A DNA stretch of 64,000 bases from contig JAJFGF010000068.1 in NCBI GenBank assembly GCA_021776245.1, forward strand, positions 62,001-126,000, written 5' to 3'. The stretch is from Hyphococcus sp. (GTDB taxonomy: Bacteria > Pseudomonadota > Alphaproteobacteria > Caulobacterales > Parvularculaceae). The notes beneath the pieces are model-generated. The model worked only from the letters and a program-made list of their open reading frames with translations, did no database searches and had not been told where the DNA came from. Positions 54,033-62,862 of the stretch are shown here, piece after piece (position 1 is the first letter of the stretch; the number at the start of each line of letters is the position of its first letter). A program made the translations under genes and the position numbers.

Positions 54033-54104
54033 AATTGGTTAGCTCAGTAGGTAGAGCACTAGGCATTTAACCTGGGTGTGGCGGGTTCGATCCCCGCACC
54101 AAAA
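54033..54104 (+). tRNA. tRNA-like sequence 2 (tRNA-Lys(UUU)-like, decayed)
   Basis: D-arm GCTC/GAGC, anticodon stem CTAGG/CCTGG, 7-base loop CATTTAA with TTT in the anticodon position (54066-54068), variable GTGTG, T-arm GCGGG/CCCGC with TTCGATC. Base 33 is A, not the near-universal U, and the two outer acceptor pairs (A1, A2 with A71, A72) do not form. No encoded CCA. It resembles tRNA-Lys that has decayed, or a phage-type tRNA. Confidence 0.55.
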
Positions 54105-54468
54105 TCTGGTCTGAAAAACCATTTGCTTGATGGGAAGGCCGGGGACATTCAGCCCAAAATGGAGCCAACAGCTTCGGCTTGCGGCAAAGTTGAAGGGCGC
54201 CCGAAGACGGGCTCTGCGTCGGTGTAGATACCGGCGGCGAAAATTGTAGGGCGCAGCGCCTCCCAGCATCGGTTTAGACCGAATTGCTGCGGGCGCTGTC
54301 AATCACAAGGATCGTCGCCTTAAGTGCCGAACCGCTACGCCTTTGGTGAATGCTCCCGGCCAACCTTTTTAAAATATAGGTTTCAGCTTTACTCGGACAA
54401 TTGCCGCGCCTATACCACGCAACCTTTTGCTGGCATCGGGCCGGCAAATAAACGAGGAGGACCAGACG
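54105..54468. other. 364-bp gap after tRNA-like pair
   Basis: No gene, integrase fragment or attachment-site repeat was recognised here. An 87-codon minus-strand frame (54039-54302) runs into the second tRNA-like sequence and is not credible. The last 15 bp carry the slipin ribosome-binding site (GAGGAGG, 54454-54460). Confidence 0.5.
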
Positions 54469-55614
54469 ATGCGCAAATCATTTGTTGTCGCTGAAAACCA
54501 ACGCGGCCTCCTCATTCAGGATGGCCGCTTAATAAAGGTATTGGAACCGGGCCGGCATGCATTTTGGGATGTGCTTGGACGGCTGAGCATCGAACTATGC
54601 GATGCGCAGGGCATTTTTGATTCGCCCTGGGCGGAGATCATGGAAAAGCGCCATCAGAAATATGCTGAGCGGTATCTTGAAACCGTCCGGGTCGGCGAAG
54701 GCGAAGTTGCGATTATTTCTCTTGATGGTCGGGCGTCGATGATCGTGCGCCCCGGGCAAACGATTTATGTCTGGAAAGTCTTGAAAGAAGTAGTCGTGAC
54801 CCGGATCAATGCGCTTGAAAATCCGAGCCTGACAAAAGCGGAACTCGTCGCTTACGAAAAAGCCGTGGCAACCAGCCAACGGGCTTCGGCGCCGATTACG
54901 CCAGTATCGGTCGGCGAAGCGGAAGCAGGGCTTGTTTTCTTTGATGGCGAATTGGTCGAGACGCTAAAACCCGGGCGATACGGGTATTGGCAGATCGGGC
55001 GGGCGGTGACATCGAAAACACTTGATATGCGCCCGCTGCCGCTTGAGGTGACGGCGCAGGAGATTTTGACAAAAGACAAAGTCTCCTTGCGGGTGACCTT
55101 GACATCGTTTGTTCAGGTAACGGACGCGCCAAAAGCGGCGCTTTCGACGCCGGACTATATGAACCATGTCTATAAGCTCGTGCAGTTTGCCGTGCGCGAA
55201 GCGGTTGGCGGCCGGACGCTCGATGAAGTCCTCAATGACCGGGAGTCGGTTGACGATCAAATTGTCAATCATGTTCGGCATGGACTCGGCGACATCGGCG
55301 TTGCTGTCACTGAGCTTGGCGTCAAGGACGTAATCTTGCCGGGTGAAATGCGCGAGCTGATCAACAAAGTGGTGGAAGCGGAAAAAACGGCTCAAGCCAA
55401 TTTGATCCGCAGGCGCGAAGAAACAGCAGCGACCCGTTCGTTGCTTAATACCGCTCGATTGATGGAGGACAACCCAACGCTCTTGCGTTTGAAAGAACTT
55501 GAAGCGCTGGAACGGGTGACCGACAATATTGGGCATGTTGATGTTCATGCAAGTTCAGGCGAAGGCCTGCATGCAGTTCTTGATCGACTTGTCTCACTAA
55601 AGCCTCGGGCGTAG
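54469..55614 (+). CDS. Slipin family protein (SPFH/Band 7)
   Basis: About 381 aa from ATG 54469, nine bases after GAGGAGG; the upstream frame start at 54427 lies outside conserved sequence. Contains two Band 7-like segments; the main SPFH domain (about 150-330) has GYWQIGRAVTSKTLDMRPLPLEVTAQEI, LTKDKVSLRVTLTSF and VREAVGGRTLDEVLNDRE, followed by a helical region (KVVEAEKTAQANLIRRREE). No N-terminal transmembrane helix is evident, which is unusual for slipins. Members scaffold membrane microdomains or regulate proteases; no NfeD-type partner is adjacent. Confidence 0.85.
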   Translation: MRKSFVVAENQRGLLIQDGRLIKVLEPGRHAFWDVLGRLSIELCDAQGIFDSPWAEIMEKRHQKYAERYLETVRVGEGEVAIISLDGRASMIVRPGQTIYVWKVLKEVVVTRINALENPSLTKAELVAYEKAVATSQRASAPITPVSVGEAEAGLVFFDGELVETLKPGRYGYWQIGRAVTSKTLDMRPLPLEVTAQEILTKDKVSLRVTLTSFVQVTDAPKAALSTPDYMNHVYKLVQFAVREAVGGRTLDEVLNDRESVDDQIVNHVRHGLGDIGVAVTELGVKDVILPGEMRELINKVVEAEKTAQANLIRRREETAATRSLLNTARLMEDNPTLLRLKELEALERVTDNIGHVDVHASSGEGLHAVLDRLVSLKPRA

Positions 55615-55629
55615 CAGTCGGAACATCAT

Positions 55630-55977
55630 TCACGAGTTGTTACAGGGCGGTATTCGCCGCCCTGTTTCTTTTTGCTCCGCCCCGCGTTCTGTCCAGGCCC
55701 AGTCGCCAAGCCGCCAAAAGCGCCAGCCCACATCCGGCGCGTCTTCGGGCGCCGGATCAAAGCCGTGACTGCCAAATGGGTGACACCGCGAAATTCGCGA
55801 CAAGCTGAGCCAGAACGCACGGCCGGATTTGTGTTTTCTAAAAGCATCGGCGGCGTATTCAGAACAGGTCGGCGAATGGCGGCAGCGGGCGCCGAGAAAA
55901 TAAAACATTGGAGACAGGCTGCGCTGATAAAGCCACAGTGCGCCCAAAGCGGTGTTTTTCATCAATCGGCTCAGCAT
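55630..55977 (-). CDS. yidD: Membrane protein insertion efficiency factor YidD
   Basis: 115 aa. Core motif KNTALGALWLYQRSLSP, then RCRHSPTCSEYAADAFRKHK and SRISRCHPFGSHGFDPAPE are the YidD signature, including the three conserved Cys. A small peripheral inner-membrane protein that aids YidC-dependent insertion. Here it is far from the usual rnpA-yidC cluster. The C-terminal 30 residues are a divergent tail, and the slipin terminator hairpin lies inside its 3' coding end. ATG 55977 is used; an ATG five codons later (MKNT) also fits. Confidence 0.88.
   Translation of the reverse strand: MLSRLMKNTALGALWLYQRSLSPMFYFLGARCRHSPTCSEYAADAFRKHKSGRAFWLSLSRISRCHPFGSHGFDPAPEDAPDVGWRFWRLGDWAWTERGAEQKETGRRIPPCNNS
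55643..55673 (+). terminator. Slipin terminator, inside yidD 3' end
   Basis: CAGGGCGG / CCGCCCTG with a TATTCG loop and TTTCTTTTT tail on the plus strand, 29 bp after the slipin stop and inside the antisense end of yidD. Confidence 0.85.
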
Positions 55978-56033
55978 AGATCCGGTATTTAGCGATCAAC
56001 CGGGCTTTTTTCCATGTCTGCGCGCGGCAATTC

Positions 56034-56987
56034 TCACGGCGTCAGGCATTCGTGAACATCGGCCGGCGGCGTCACCGGATCAAACTGATCGGGGTTGTCG
56101 TCGATCAGATCAAGATAGGCTTCCACCAGGCTCGAATAGGGCGGCAGCGGGCCGGCGCCCAGATTGACCCCGCCGCTGGCCAGACCGTGCCAGATTTCAA
56201 AATGAAGATGCACGGTCGTTGAGCGTGATACTGACCCGGTTTTGTTGGAAATCTTGCCGATCGGCTGGCCTTTCACAACACGGGCGTCTTTCGAAATGCC
56301 GGGCTCGAGCGGCCGGTCGAGATGCAAGAATTTGTAGACGAGACCGCTATCGCCATAAATCTCGACGAGATGAGTTTCGCCGACCCGGCGCACAAAACCG
56401 TCCTCGGGCGCAACGGCGAGATTGGCGCCATTGTCACAAGTCGCAGGCCGGATATCCTGGCCATGATGGCCGACGCCCGCTGCGCACAAACCATTCGATC
56501 GGGTTCTTACTTCGCAGAAATTGTCCCGCCACGGATAATCAAAATTCGCCGGATTATTTTCCTGCCCATCATTCGGATTTTGATAGACCTCTCCGCCGCC
56601 GTAATTATAGCCGCCGCCGCCAAACATAAATATCTGTGAATTAAGAAAGGCAGGTCCCGACTGAACCGGGAACCGCATCAGCGGCGAGACAACCGAGGGA
56701 TCTGTAACCCCAAGCGAGGTTTCAAAGCGTGCAGTTTTATCCTGCAAAACACCGGGCGCTCCATGGGGCAGGCTCGGCGCAGGCGTTGTCGTATCGGCAC
56801 CGCCCGCCAGCTCGTCACCAGCGTTTTCCCCTTCGCCATCTTGCGCAGCGCCATCGCCCTCGCTCTCAACCGGCTGTTGTGAAGACCCGCTGTCATTAAT
56901 GAGGTCGCAACCCGCAACAGCGGCGGCCAATCCACCCGCGACAAATAAGCGGAGAATAATTTCAGAAAGCCTTGCTGTTATTATCAT
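56034..56987 (-). CDS. M23-family peptidase lipoprotein
   Basis: 317 aa. Lipobox VAGC (Cys about 27) marks it as a lipoprotein. An acidic Ser/Gly/Glu-rich linker (about 30-75) precedes a LytM/M23 domain: GHHGQDIRPATCDNG supplies the first zinc ligands (HxxxD type), VRRVGETHLVEIYGDSGLVYKF the core strands, and VHLHFEIW the HxH motif. The metal site is complete, so it should cleave peptidoglycan cross-bridges or stems. Its ATG overlaps the stop of the upstream secreted protein gene as ATGA, pointing to stoichiometric co-expression. Confidence 0.87.
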   Translation of the reverse strand: MIITARLSEIILRLFVAGGLAAAVAGCDLINDSGSSQQPVESEGDGAAQDGEGENAGDELAGGADTTTPAPSLPHGAPGVLQDKTARFETSLGVTDPSVVSPLMRFPVQSGPAFLNSQIFMFGGGGYNYGGGEVYQNPNDGQENNPANFDYPWRDNFCEVRTRSNGLCAAGVGHHGQDIRPATCDNGANLAVAPEDGFVRRVGETHLVEIYGDSGLVYKFLHLDRPLEPGISKDARVVKGQPIGKISNKTGSVSRSTTVHLHFEIWHGLASGGVNLGAGPLPPYSSLVEAYLDLIDDNPDQFDPVTPPADVHECLTP

Positions 56988-58276
56988 GGCCGGGCCCTCC
57001 CGGCAGCGCCGACTGCAACTACCATCTCACGCGCGACATCACCGATCCGGTCGCGATCATGACAAGCGGGATCTTCAAGCACGCTGTCATTGCGGCAGTA
57101 ACCGGTCAATGTATAGGAAGCGCCATAAAGTGAGAAACTCGCCACAAGCGCATGATTGCTGGCGAGTGCGGTCACATTTCCTTCCGGCGCGGGGGCGCCG
57201 TCTGCGGAATTAACAATCGTCAGAACCCGCGTTCCGTAAAGACTATAAGCGCGCCCGCCAATGTCGAAACTTGCATGATAAGAATCGCCTTCGCTGACGA
57301 TCGACAGAGATCCGTTATCGGCGCGTGACGGCAGCAGCAACGGTAAAGTCGCACGATCAACGAAAGAAACGCTATTGTGGGGCGCGACATTGAGATTGAG
57401 ATCTCGTTGCTGACCGAGCGTTACATCCACCGCGTCCCAGTCGATTGCCGTGCGAATACGCGTTGCCGCAGGATAAAGCCGCAACGCTTCATTCATTTCA
57501 GCATCGTCATTTGACTGCACCACTTCAGCGCCGGTAATTGCAGGCGGGCGACGCACAGCATTAAGCGCCGACAAGGCCGGCGCATCTGTTGTCTGCGCTC
57601 CATAGGCAAGCGACAAATCATCGATTAGAAAACGAACCGGCTGATTGTTTTGCGCAACACGGCGCAAGGCAATCGTGACGCGGGCAAAGCTTTCAGCCTC
57701 GGTTTCAAATGAGATGCGCGTCGGCCAGGTAAATGCATCCTGTCGCCATACAAACCGGATACTGTCTGAAGCAACCTGTTTTCCACTGCCGTCAAACCCG
57801 TTGAGCTCAGCGACGAAGACTTCATCAAATGATCCGCCGGTGGGATTGATGCGCAAAGAAATCGCATCAACCGGACGTGAAAAATTTATTATCATCGCCG
57901 GCCCGCCCGCACGAACATCATGCGCTGCAGCACGCTGACCGCTCGCCGCTGAAGGATAGGGGCAGAGCGAGGCGTTCACGTCATCGGTAACGCGCGCGCA
58001 AAAATGAACGCTCGCGCCACGGCCAAAAGAAACGCCGTGGGAACTTTCATATTGATTGGTTAGCGTGAAGCCGGCGCCCGCCACCGGACCTTGCGCATCC
58101 TCAAAATCAATTATGTTTGCAGCCGCCGCCTGGTCTGTTTGCGCCAAACGTAAATTCGACACATCAAGCGCCTGGGCCTGAACCGCTGAACGCTGCGATG
58201 TCTGAGCAATCGCCGTGACGCTCAAAGCGCCGGCCGCGACTATCGCCGACAAAACGCGAATTGAGACCTTGCCCAT
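56984..58276 (-). CDS. Secreted beta-sandwich protein coupled to M23 peptidase
   Basis: About 430 aa from ATG 58276 (the frame runs 29 codons further upstream without signal features). Signal peptide to about residue 26 (cut near AIAQ/T). An N-terminal domain (about 55-235) begins IIDFEDAQGPVAG and SSHGVSFGRGASVHFC, a pattern of jelly-roll or anchor-type beta-sandwich domains (DFED...GV.F), with two Cys; the C-terminal part (about 260-430) is beta-rich with two further Cys pairs. No enzyme motif. Stop overlaps the peptidase start as ATGA. A role as binding partner or targeting factor for the peptidase is inference. Confidence 0.72.
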   Translation of the reverse strand: MGKVSIRVLSAIVAAGALSVTAIAQTSQRSAVQAQALDVSNLRLAQTDQAAAANIIDFEDAQGPVAGAGFTLTNQYESSHGVSFGRGASVHFCARVTDDVNASLCPYPSAASGQRAAAHDVRAGGPAMIINFSRPVDAISLRINPTGGSFDEVFVAELNGFDGSGKQVASDSIRFVWRQDAFTWPTRISFETEAESFARVTIALRRVAQNNQPVRFLIDDLSLAYGAQTTDAPALSALNAVRRPPAITGAEVVQSNDDAEMNEALRLYPAATRIRTAIDWDAVDVTLGQQRDLNLNVAPHNSVSFVDRATLPLLLPSRADNGSLSIVSEGDSYHASFDIGGRAYSLYGTRVLTIVNSADGAPAPEGNVTALASNHALVASFSLYGASYTLTGYCRNDSVLEDPACHDRDRIGDVAREMVVAVGAAGRARP

Positions 58277-58382
58277 AACCAATCCCCTTGCGGCGCTATC
58301 GTAATCGAGCAGCGGGACGGCTGCAAGCCAGCCGCTATGCAGCTGCAAACCTTTGTTCGACAAGTCTTTTAAGCAGGCAAAA

Positions 58383-58413
58383 AATATCCCGGCGCGCGGG
58401 GCGCGCGCCGGGA
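58383..58413 (-). terminator. Terminator of the Arg/Asp-repeat secreted protein gene
   Basis: Minus-strand perfect 10-bp stem CCCGGCGCGC / GCGCGCCGGG with a five-base loop, then ATATTTTTT. Confidence 0.85.
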
Positions 58414-58467
58414 CAGGGAACGCCGCGCTTGGGCTATGGGAGGAGCGCGCGACGCAAGGTCTTTTGG

Positions 58468-58863
58468 TTACTTAAAGGCGATGAGAATACGCGTCCGGTT
58501 CGATCCGTAACGATAGTATTGATACCTGTGCGGATCATAATAAATGGCGATCGCTCCCGGCCGCACCGAGCGATGCCTGGCTTTTCCATGATAAACCCAA
58601 GCGGTCTTTGGGCAGACTGTGACGCGCTCATCACGACGGCTTTCGCGACGGTCGGCTCGATCCTCGGCCCGGTCGATTGGACCGCGATCAAAGCGCTCGT
58701 CACGCCGGCTTTCGCGGCGATCGCGAACATCCTCCACAAGGTCCGGACAGCGTTCCGGATAAAACCGCCATTGCCCCGCATAGGCCGGCCCTGCAGCGCT
58801 GACGCATCCAGCGGCGAACAACCCCAACAAAGCGGATGAACGCCCCGCGTTATTAAGATGCAT
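58468..58863 (-). CDS. Small secreted protein with repeated Arg/Asp motif
   Basis: About 131 aa from ATG 58863, with GGAAGGG upstream. Signal peptide to about residue 29 (PAYA/GQW). The centre holds a duplicated element DRRESRRDER (about 47-56 and 72-81), separated by a similar Asp/Arg stretch, giving a highly charged helix; the C-terminus is a Tyr-rich domain (YYDPHRYQYYRYGSN). Two Cys (PERCPD, TVCPK) flank the repeats. Function unknown. Competing frames on the opposite strand and in another minus frame lack a signal peptide and are shadows. Confidence 0.65.
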   Translation of the reverse strand: MHLNNAGRSSALLGLFAAGCVSAAGPAYAGQWRFYPERCPDLVEDVRDRRESRRDERFDRGPIDRAEDRADRRESRRDERVTVCPKTAWVYHGKARHRSVRPGAIAIYYDPHRYQYYRYGSNRTRILIAFK

Positions 58864-59058
58864 ACAATACTTTCCCTTCCTGCTATGCTGACCGCAAGAA
58901 ACCAAGTCAGCATTTTCGCCCTTTGCCGAATTTAAAACGGCTGCCCAAGGAAATTCCGGCGCTCAACCGGTAAAAAATATTTTCGACGGATTTTCGTTCA
59001 CGCGCCGTTTAACCAAAACTGATTTTGCGCCGCCCCACCTTTTTGAAAGAATCCCAGA

Positions 59059-59736
59059 ATGCAAAAAACCATCGTTTTGTTTCTTGTTATTGTTTTCACG
59101 ACTGCCGCCTGCGCCGCGTCAGGAAAACAGCGGGCGCCGGGCGATCAGGCCCACAGTCCCGGCAGCGTTGATCAACCACAGCTTCTTCTCGCCCATGCAC
59201 GCGACACCCAGGCGAAAAAAGGGTGCAAGGCCGCCCTCGCTGCCTATCGCGTCACCGCAAGCTTTGGCGACGGATATGATATCGCGCAATATGAACTTGG
59301 AGCCTGCCTCCTGACGATTGAGGCCGAAAACAAAGTCGAAGCCGTCCTGTTTGCTCAGGAAGCATCGTTTTGGCTGACGCGCGCCGCCTGGGCCGGCAAC
59401 GCCCGGGCGCAGCTGAAACTGGCGATGGCGCTAAGCGGCGCGCCTGCTGCGGGCGGCGACACGCTTAGCCCGGCGCCGGCAGACGCAATGAAATGGGCTC
59501 TTGTGTTTGAGCAAAACAGCGCCCGCGCGCTTTACAATATGAAACCAGTGTCGCCCACGGTGATGGATCATCTTAACGCCGCGCTAAATCCGGAAACAAT
59601 GGCTGCCGCACAAGCTTTTGCCGACGGTTTCAAACCAATTACCATGGCGGCGTTTGCAGCGCCCCGGCGGAAAAATACTGAGACCGGATTTCAGCAACCC
59701 CAGCGGCCTGAAGGACGCCAACGCAGACGGCGCTGA
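59059..59736 (+). CDS. Putative Sel1-like lipoprotein
   Basis: 225 aa. Signal peptide with lipobox TAAC (Cys about 18). After a short linker come helical repeats resembling Sel1/TPR units (AALAAYRVTASFGDGYDIAQYELGACL, then EASFWLTRAAWAGNARAQLKLAMAL), covering about residues 45-140, a type of scaffold used for protein binding in the envelope. The C-terminus is basic and Gln/Pro-rich (FQQPQRPEGRQRRRR). No known partner. Convergent with aceA across a terminator. Confidence 0.65.
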   Translation: MQKTIVLFLVIVFTTAACAASGKQRAPGDQAHSPGSVDQPQLLLAHARDTQAKKGCKAALAAYRVTASFGDGYDIAQYELGACLLTIEAENKVEAVLFAQEASFWLTRAAWAGNARAQLKLAMALSGAPAAGGDTLSPAPADAMKWALVFEQNSARALYNMKPVSPTVMDHLNAALNPETMAAAQAFADGFKPITMAAFAAPRRKNTETGFQQPQRPEGRQRRRR

Positions 59737-59741
59737 TAAAA

Positions 59742-59777
59742 ACGCCGCCACGGCGCTATCCCAGACCGCGGCGGCGT
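59742..59777. terminator. Hairpin between convergent lipoprotein and aceA genes
   Basis: ACGCCGCC / GGCGGCGT with a 20-base loop; A-run on the left, CTTTG on the right, so it may act in both directions. Confidence 0.6.
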
Positions 59778-59853
59778 CTTTGTGCGGCGCTCCTCCCTGA
59801 AACAGGCGCCGATCCAAAAATATTACGGGCCCAAGCGCCCGTGATGGTCTCGC

Positions 59854-61143
59854 TTACTCGGCCGCTGATTTAAATTGCGCAGACTCCGTTGACTCGCCCA
59901 TCGCCGTTGTCGAGGACTGACCGCCGGACAGCGTATTAGCGACAAGATCAAAATATCCCGTGCCAACTTCACGCTGATGGCGCGTTGCTTCATAGCCGTG
60001 CTTTTCGGCAGCAAATTCCGCCTGCTGCAATTCAGAATATGCCGCCATGCCACGATCTCGATATCCGCGCGCCAGTTCAAACATGCCAAAATTCAACGAA
60101 TGGAATCCGGCAAGCGTAACAAACTGGAATTTATATCCCATGGCGCCCAGCTCACGCTGGAACTTTGCAATTGTTTCTTTGTCGAGATTGGCTTCCCAAT
60201 TGAAAGACGGCGAACAGTTATAGGCCATCATTTTACCGGGATATTCTTTTTGAACCGCCTCAGCGAAACGGCGCGCATCGTCAAGATTGGGATGCGAGGT
60301 TTCCCACCAAAGAAGGTCCGCAGATTTTGCGTAGTTGAGCCCGCGCGCGATGCAGTGATCGACGCCCATGTCTTCTTTCAGCCGATAAAACCCTTCAGGC
60401 GTCCGGCCCTGGTCGAAATCGATAAACTCATGATCGCGCTCATCAATGTCAGACGTAATCAGCTTTGCGGATTCAGCATCTGTGCGCGCCACCAGCACTG
60501 TCGGCGTCCCGGCGACGTCGGCGGCAAGGCGCGCCGCGTTGAGGTTTCGCTCATGGGCTTTCGTCGGTATCAGGACTTTCCCGCCGAGATGACCGCATTT
60601 TTTTTCAGATGCGAGCTGGTCTTCAAAGTGAACGCCGGCTGCGCCTGCTTCGATATAAGCCTTCATGATTTCATAGCAGTTTAACGGTCCGCCAAAACCG
60701 GCTTCGGCGTCAGCGACAATCGGCAGGAAATAATCGCGCTGCACATTGCCTTCGGAAAATTCGATTTGGTCGGCGCGGCGCAGCGCATTGTTGATTTTGC
60801 GCGCCAATTCGGGGCCGGAATTTGCCGGGTATAACGACTGGTCCGGATAGACCTGACCGGAAACATTGGCGTCGCCCGCAACCTGCCAGCCGGAGAGATA
60901 AATCGCTTTGAGACCCGCTTTCGCCATCTGAATCGCCTGATTGCCGGAGAGCGCGCCAAGGGCGTTCACATAATCTTCCGACTTCAAAAGCTCCCAGAGT
61001 TTGTTGGCGCCGCGCTCCGCAAGGGTGTTCGCCACTGGCACAGAGCCGCGCAGGCGCTCGACATCGCCCGCCGCATAATTACGTTCAATCATGTCGAAAC
61101 GGCCGTTAGCGGCGGTCGGTACAAGATCTTCAAATGTCGTCAT
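59854..61143 (-). CDS. aceA: Isocitrate lyase
   Basis: 429 aa. Cleaves isocitrate to glyoxylate and succinate, first step of the glyoxylate shunt needed for growth on acetate and fatty acids. Catalytic loop [11 protein letters not shown] (nucleophile-base Cys), Mg site in [11 protein letters not shown], and [13 protein letters not shown] and [13 protein letters not shown] segments. Start ATG 61143, with AGGGGAT upstream; the frame runs 29 codons further into the control region without conserved residues. Divergent from the ScfR-type regulator. No malate synthase gene is in the window. Confidence 0.95.
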   Translation of the reverse strand: MTTFEDLVPTAANGRFDMIERNYAAGDVERLRGSVPVANTLAERGANKLWELLKSEDYVNALGALSGNQAIQMAKAGLKAIYLSGWQVAGDANVSGQVYPDQSLYPANSGPELARKINNALRRADQIEFSEGNVQRDYFLPIVADAEAGFGGPLNCYEIMKAYIEAGAAGVHFEDQLASEKKCGHLGGKVLIPTKAHERNLNAARLAADVAGTPTVLVARTDAESAKLITSDIDERDHEFIDFDQGRTPEGFYRLKEDMGVDHCIARGLNYAKSADLLWWETSHPNLDDARRFAEAVQKEYPGKMMAYNCSPSFNWEANLDKETIAKFQRELGAMGYKFQFVTLAGFHSLNFGMFELARGYRDRGMAAYSELQQAEFAAEKHGYEATRHQREVGTGYFDLVANTLSGGQSSTTAMGESTESAQFKSAAE

Positions 61144-61245
61144 CGATATCCCCTGGATTAAAACTGAGCTGGGTGTCGGTCTGACATCGATTTTTGCGCT
61201 GCACAAACGGGATCTCGTCACCTCGTCCATAACATTCTATCTTTA

Positions 61246-61318
61246 TTTGTAAGTTTGTAATTTTTGTGATATTTATAGGTAAAATGATCTGGTTAATGAA
61301 TTCGTTTCGATATCGAAA
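61246..61318. promoter_or_regulatory. Candidate operators in aceA/scfR control region
   Basis: In the 218-bp AT-rich spacer are a tandem repeat TTTGTAAgTTTGTAA (61246-61260) with a related TTTTTGTGA after it, and a perfect 14-bp palindrome TTTCGATATCGAAA (61305-61318). The repeat recalls the TTTGCA-type RamB sites of actinobacteria. Which one, if either, is used by the adjacent regulator is inference. Confidence 0.45.
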
Positions 61319-61361
61319 ATTAAATACACGCGAAGCGAAAAAGAGACCCGAGAGCTTCTAA

Positions 61362-62774
61362 ATGGCGGGACAATCGAGACGGCTTTATATTGGCCCGAGG
61401 CTACGGCGGATCCGCCGCGAGCTGGGTTTGACTCAGGCGCAAATGGCCGCCGATCTTGATGTATCGCCCTCCTATGTAACGCTGATCGAGCGCAATCAGC
61501 GCCCTTTGCCGGCAGATCTTCTGCTGCGGCTCGCCGAGACCTATGCGCTCGATCTCAGCGTTTTTTCCAGCGGTGAGGATGAGACGCTGGCTCAGCTGGA
61601 ATCTGCGCTTTCCGATCCGATCTTTCAGGAACTCTCCATCGCCCGCGACGATGTCCGTGACCTCCTGTCGGCTAATCCTGCCATGGGCGACGCGGTGGCG
61701 GCGCTTTATCAGGCCTATCGCGCAAGCCAGGCGGCCGTTATGGAAGCGCGCGCTGCGGGGCGATCCGGGCCGGCCGATCCGCTTGAGGAGGCGCGCGAGT
61801 TTATTTCCGAAGCGCGAAATTACTTTCCCGCGCTTGACGAGGCAGGGGAGGAAACCGCCCGGGCCTTAGGCGCCAATAGCGGCAATCTCTTTCAGGCGCT
61901 TACCGACCGGTTCAAGAAAAAACATTCACTCAGCCTGCGCATCCTGCCTGCTGACATTATGGTCGGCGCCTATCGGCGCCATGATCGCCATCGCGCACAG
62001 GTCGCTATTTCCGAGGCGCTGGATCAGGCCAGCCGAACATTTCAGGCTGTTCTGCAGCTTGTCCTGTTCGAACAGGGAAAACTGCTCGACGAGACCGTCA
62101 ATGCCGCATCATTTGACAGCGACGCCGGGCGCCGGCTCGCACGCGCAGCGCTCGCCAACTACGCCGCCGGCGCTGTTATTTTTCCTTACGCCGCGTTCCA
62201 CAAATCTGTACAGGAATTAAATTACGACATTGAGGCCCTTGCCAGACGTTATGGCGCGAGCTTTGAGCAGGTTTGTCACCGTCTGACGACGCTGCAACAA
62301 CCCGGCAAGGAAGGCATACCGTTTTTCTTCCTGCGCATTGACGCCGCCGGTAATGTTTCAAAGCGTTTTTCCGGCGGAGTGTTTCCTTTTGCGCGTTATG
62401 GCGGGTCCTGCTCCTTATGGAATATCCACGAAACATTTCGCACGCCGCGCAAAATAGTCACACAAATTGTACAATTGCCTGATGGCGATGCGTATTTTTC
62501 CATTGCGCGCACTGTCCATGGGGGCGAAGGCGGTTTCACCGCGCCGATGGCCGAACGCGCCGTTGCGCTTGGTTGCGACATCAAACACACTGGTAAACTG
62601 ATTTATGGGAAAGGCGCCGAAATAGAGCCGGCGCGCGCGACGCCAATCGGCGTCACCTGCAGACTTTGCCCCCGCCCAAGCTGCGCCGCACGCGCTCATC
62701 CGCCGCTTGAACGGCGCATTATCATTGATGAACACCGGCGCATGGCGACGCCGTTCAGCTTTGCATTTGATTGA
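61362..62774 (+). CDS. scfR: ScfR/RamB-type XRE regulator of short-chain acyl-CoA metabolism
   Basis: 470 aa. N-terminal HTH_3 domain (RLRRIRRELGLTQAQMAADLDVSPSYVTLIER, about 9-62), then a long central region related to the IrrE/DUF955 fold (about 190-300), and the C-terminal DUF2083 domain with FFLRIDAAGNVSKRFSG, and a Cys cluster CRLCPRPSCAARAHPP that may bind zinc. Relatives (RamB in actinobacteria, ScfR-type in alphaproteobacteria) control acetate and propionate genes, including isocitrate lyase. Location divergent to aceA supports direct control (inference). ATG start; no strong ribosome-binding site. Confidence 0.87.
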   Translation: MAGQSRRLYIGPRLRRIRRELGLTQAQMAADLDVSPSYVTLIERNQRPLPADLLLRLAETYALDLSVFSSGEDETLAQLESALSDPIFQELSIARDDVRDLLSANPAMGDAVAALYQAYRASQAAVMEARAAGRSGPADPLEEAREFISEARNYFPALDEAGEETARALGANSGNLFQALTDRFKKKHSLSLRILPADIMVGAYRRHDRHRAQVAISEALDQASRTFQAVLQLVLFEQGKLLDETVNAASFDSDAGRRLARAALANYAAGAVIFPYAAFHKSVQELNYDIEALARRYGASFEQVCHRLTTLQQPGKEGIPFFFLRIDAAGNVSKRFSGGVFPFARYGGSCSLWNIHETFRTPRKIVTQIVQLPDGDAYFSIARTVHGGEGGFTAPMAERAVALGCDIKHTGKLIYGKGAEIEPARATPIGVTCRLCPRPSCAARAHPPLERRIIIDEHRRMATPFSFAFD

Positions 62775-62862
62775 CATTCGGAGCGACTTGCAGATGCGCA
62801 CGTGATTGCCTAGCTTGCGCGCCAACAGACGGGCCAATCAAATTTCGGGAACGGAGATATCG

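Noticed and set aside
54039-54302. 87-codon minus-strand frame
   Set aside because: It runs into the second tRNA-like sequence and has no protein-like features.
58288-58839. 183-codon plus-strand frame opposite the Arg/Asp-repeat protein
   Set aside because: No signal peptide or ribosome-binding site; it crosses the terminator hairpin at 58389-58413, and the minus-strand frame has a signal peptide and good start.
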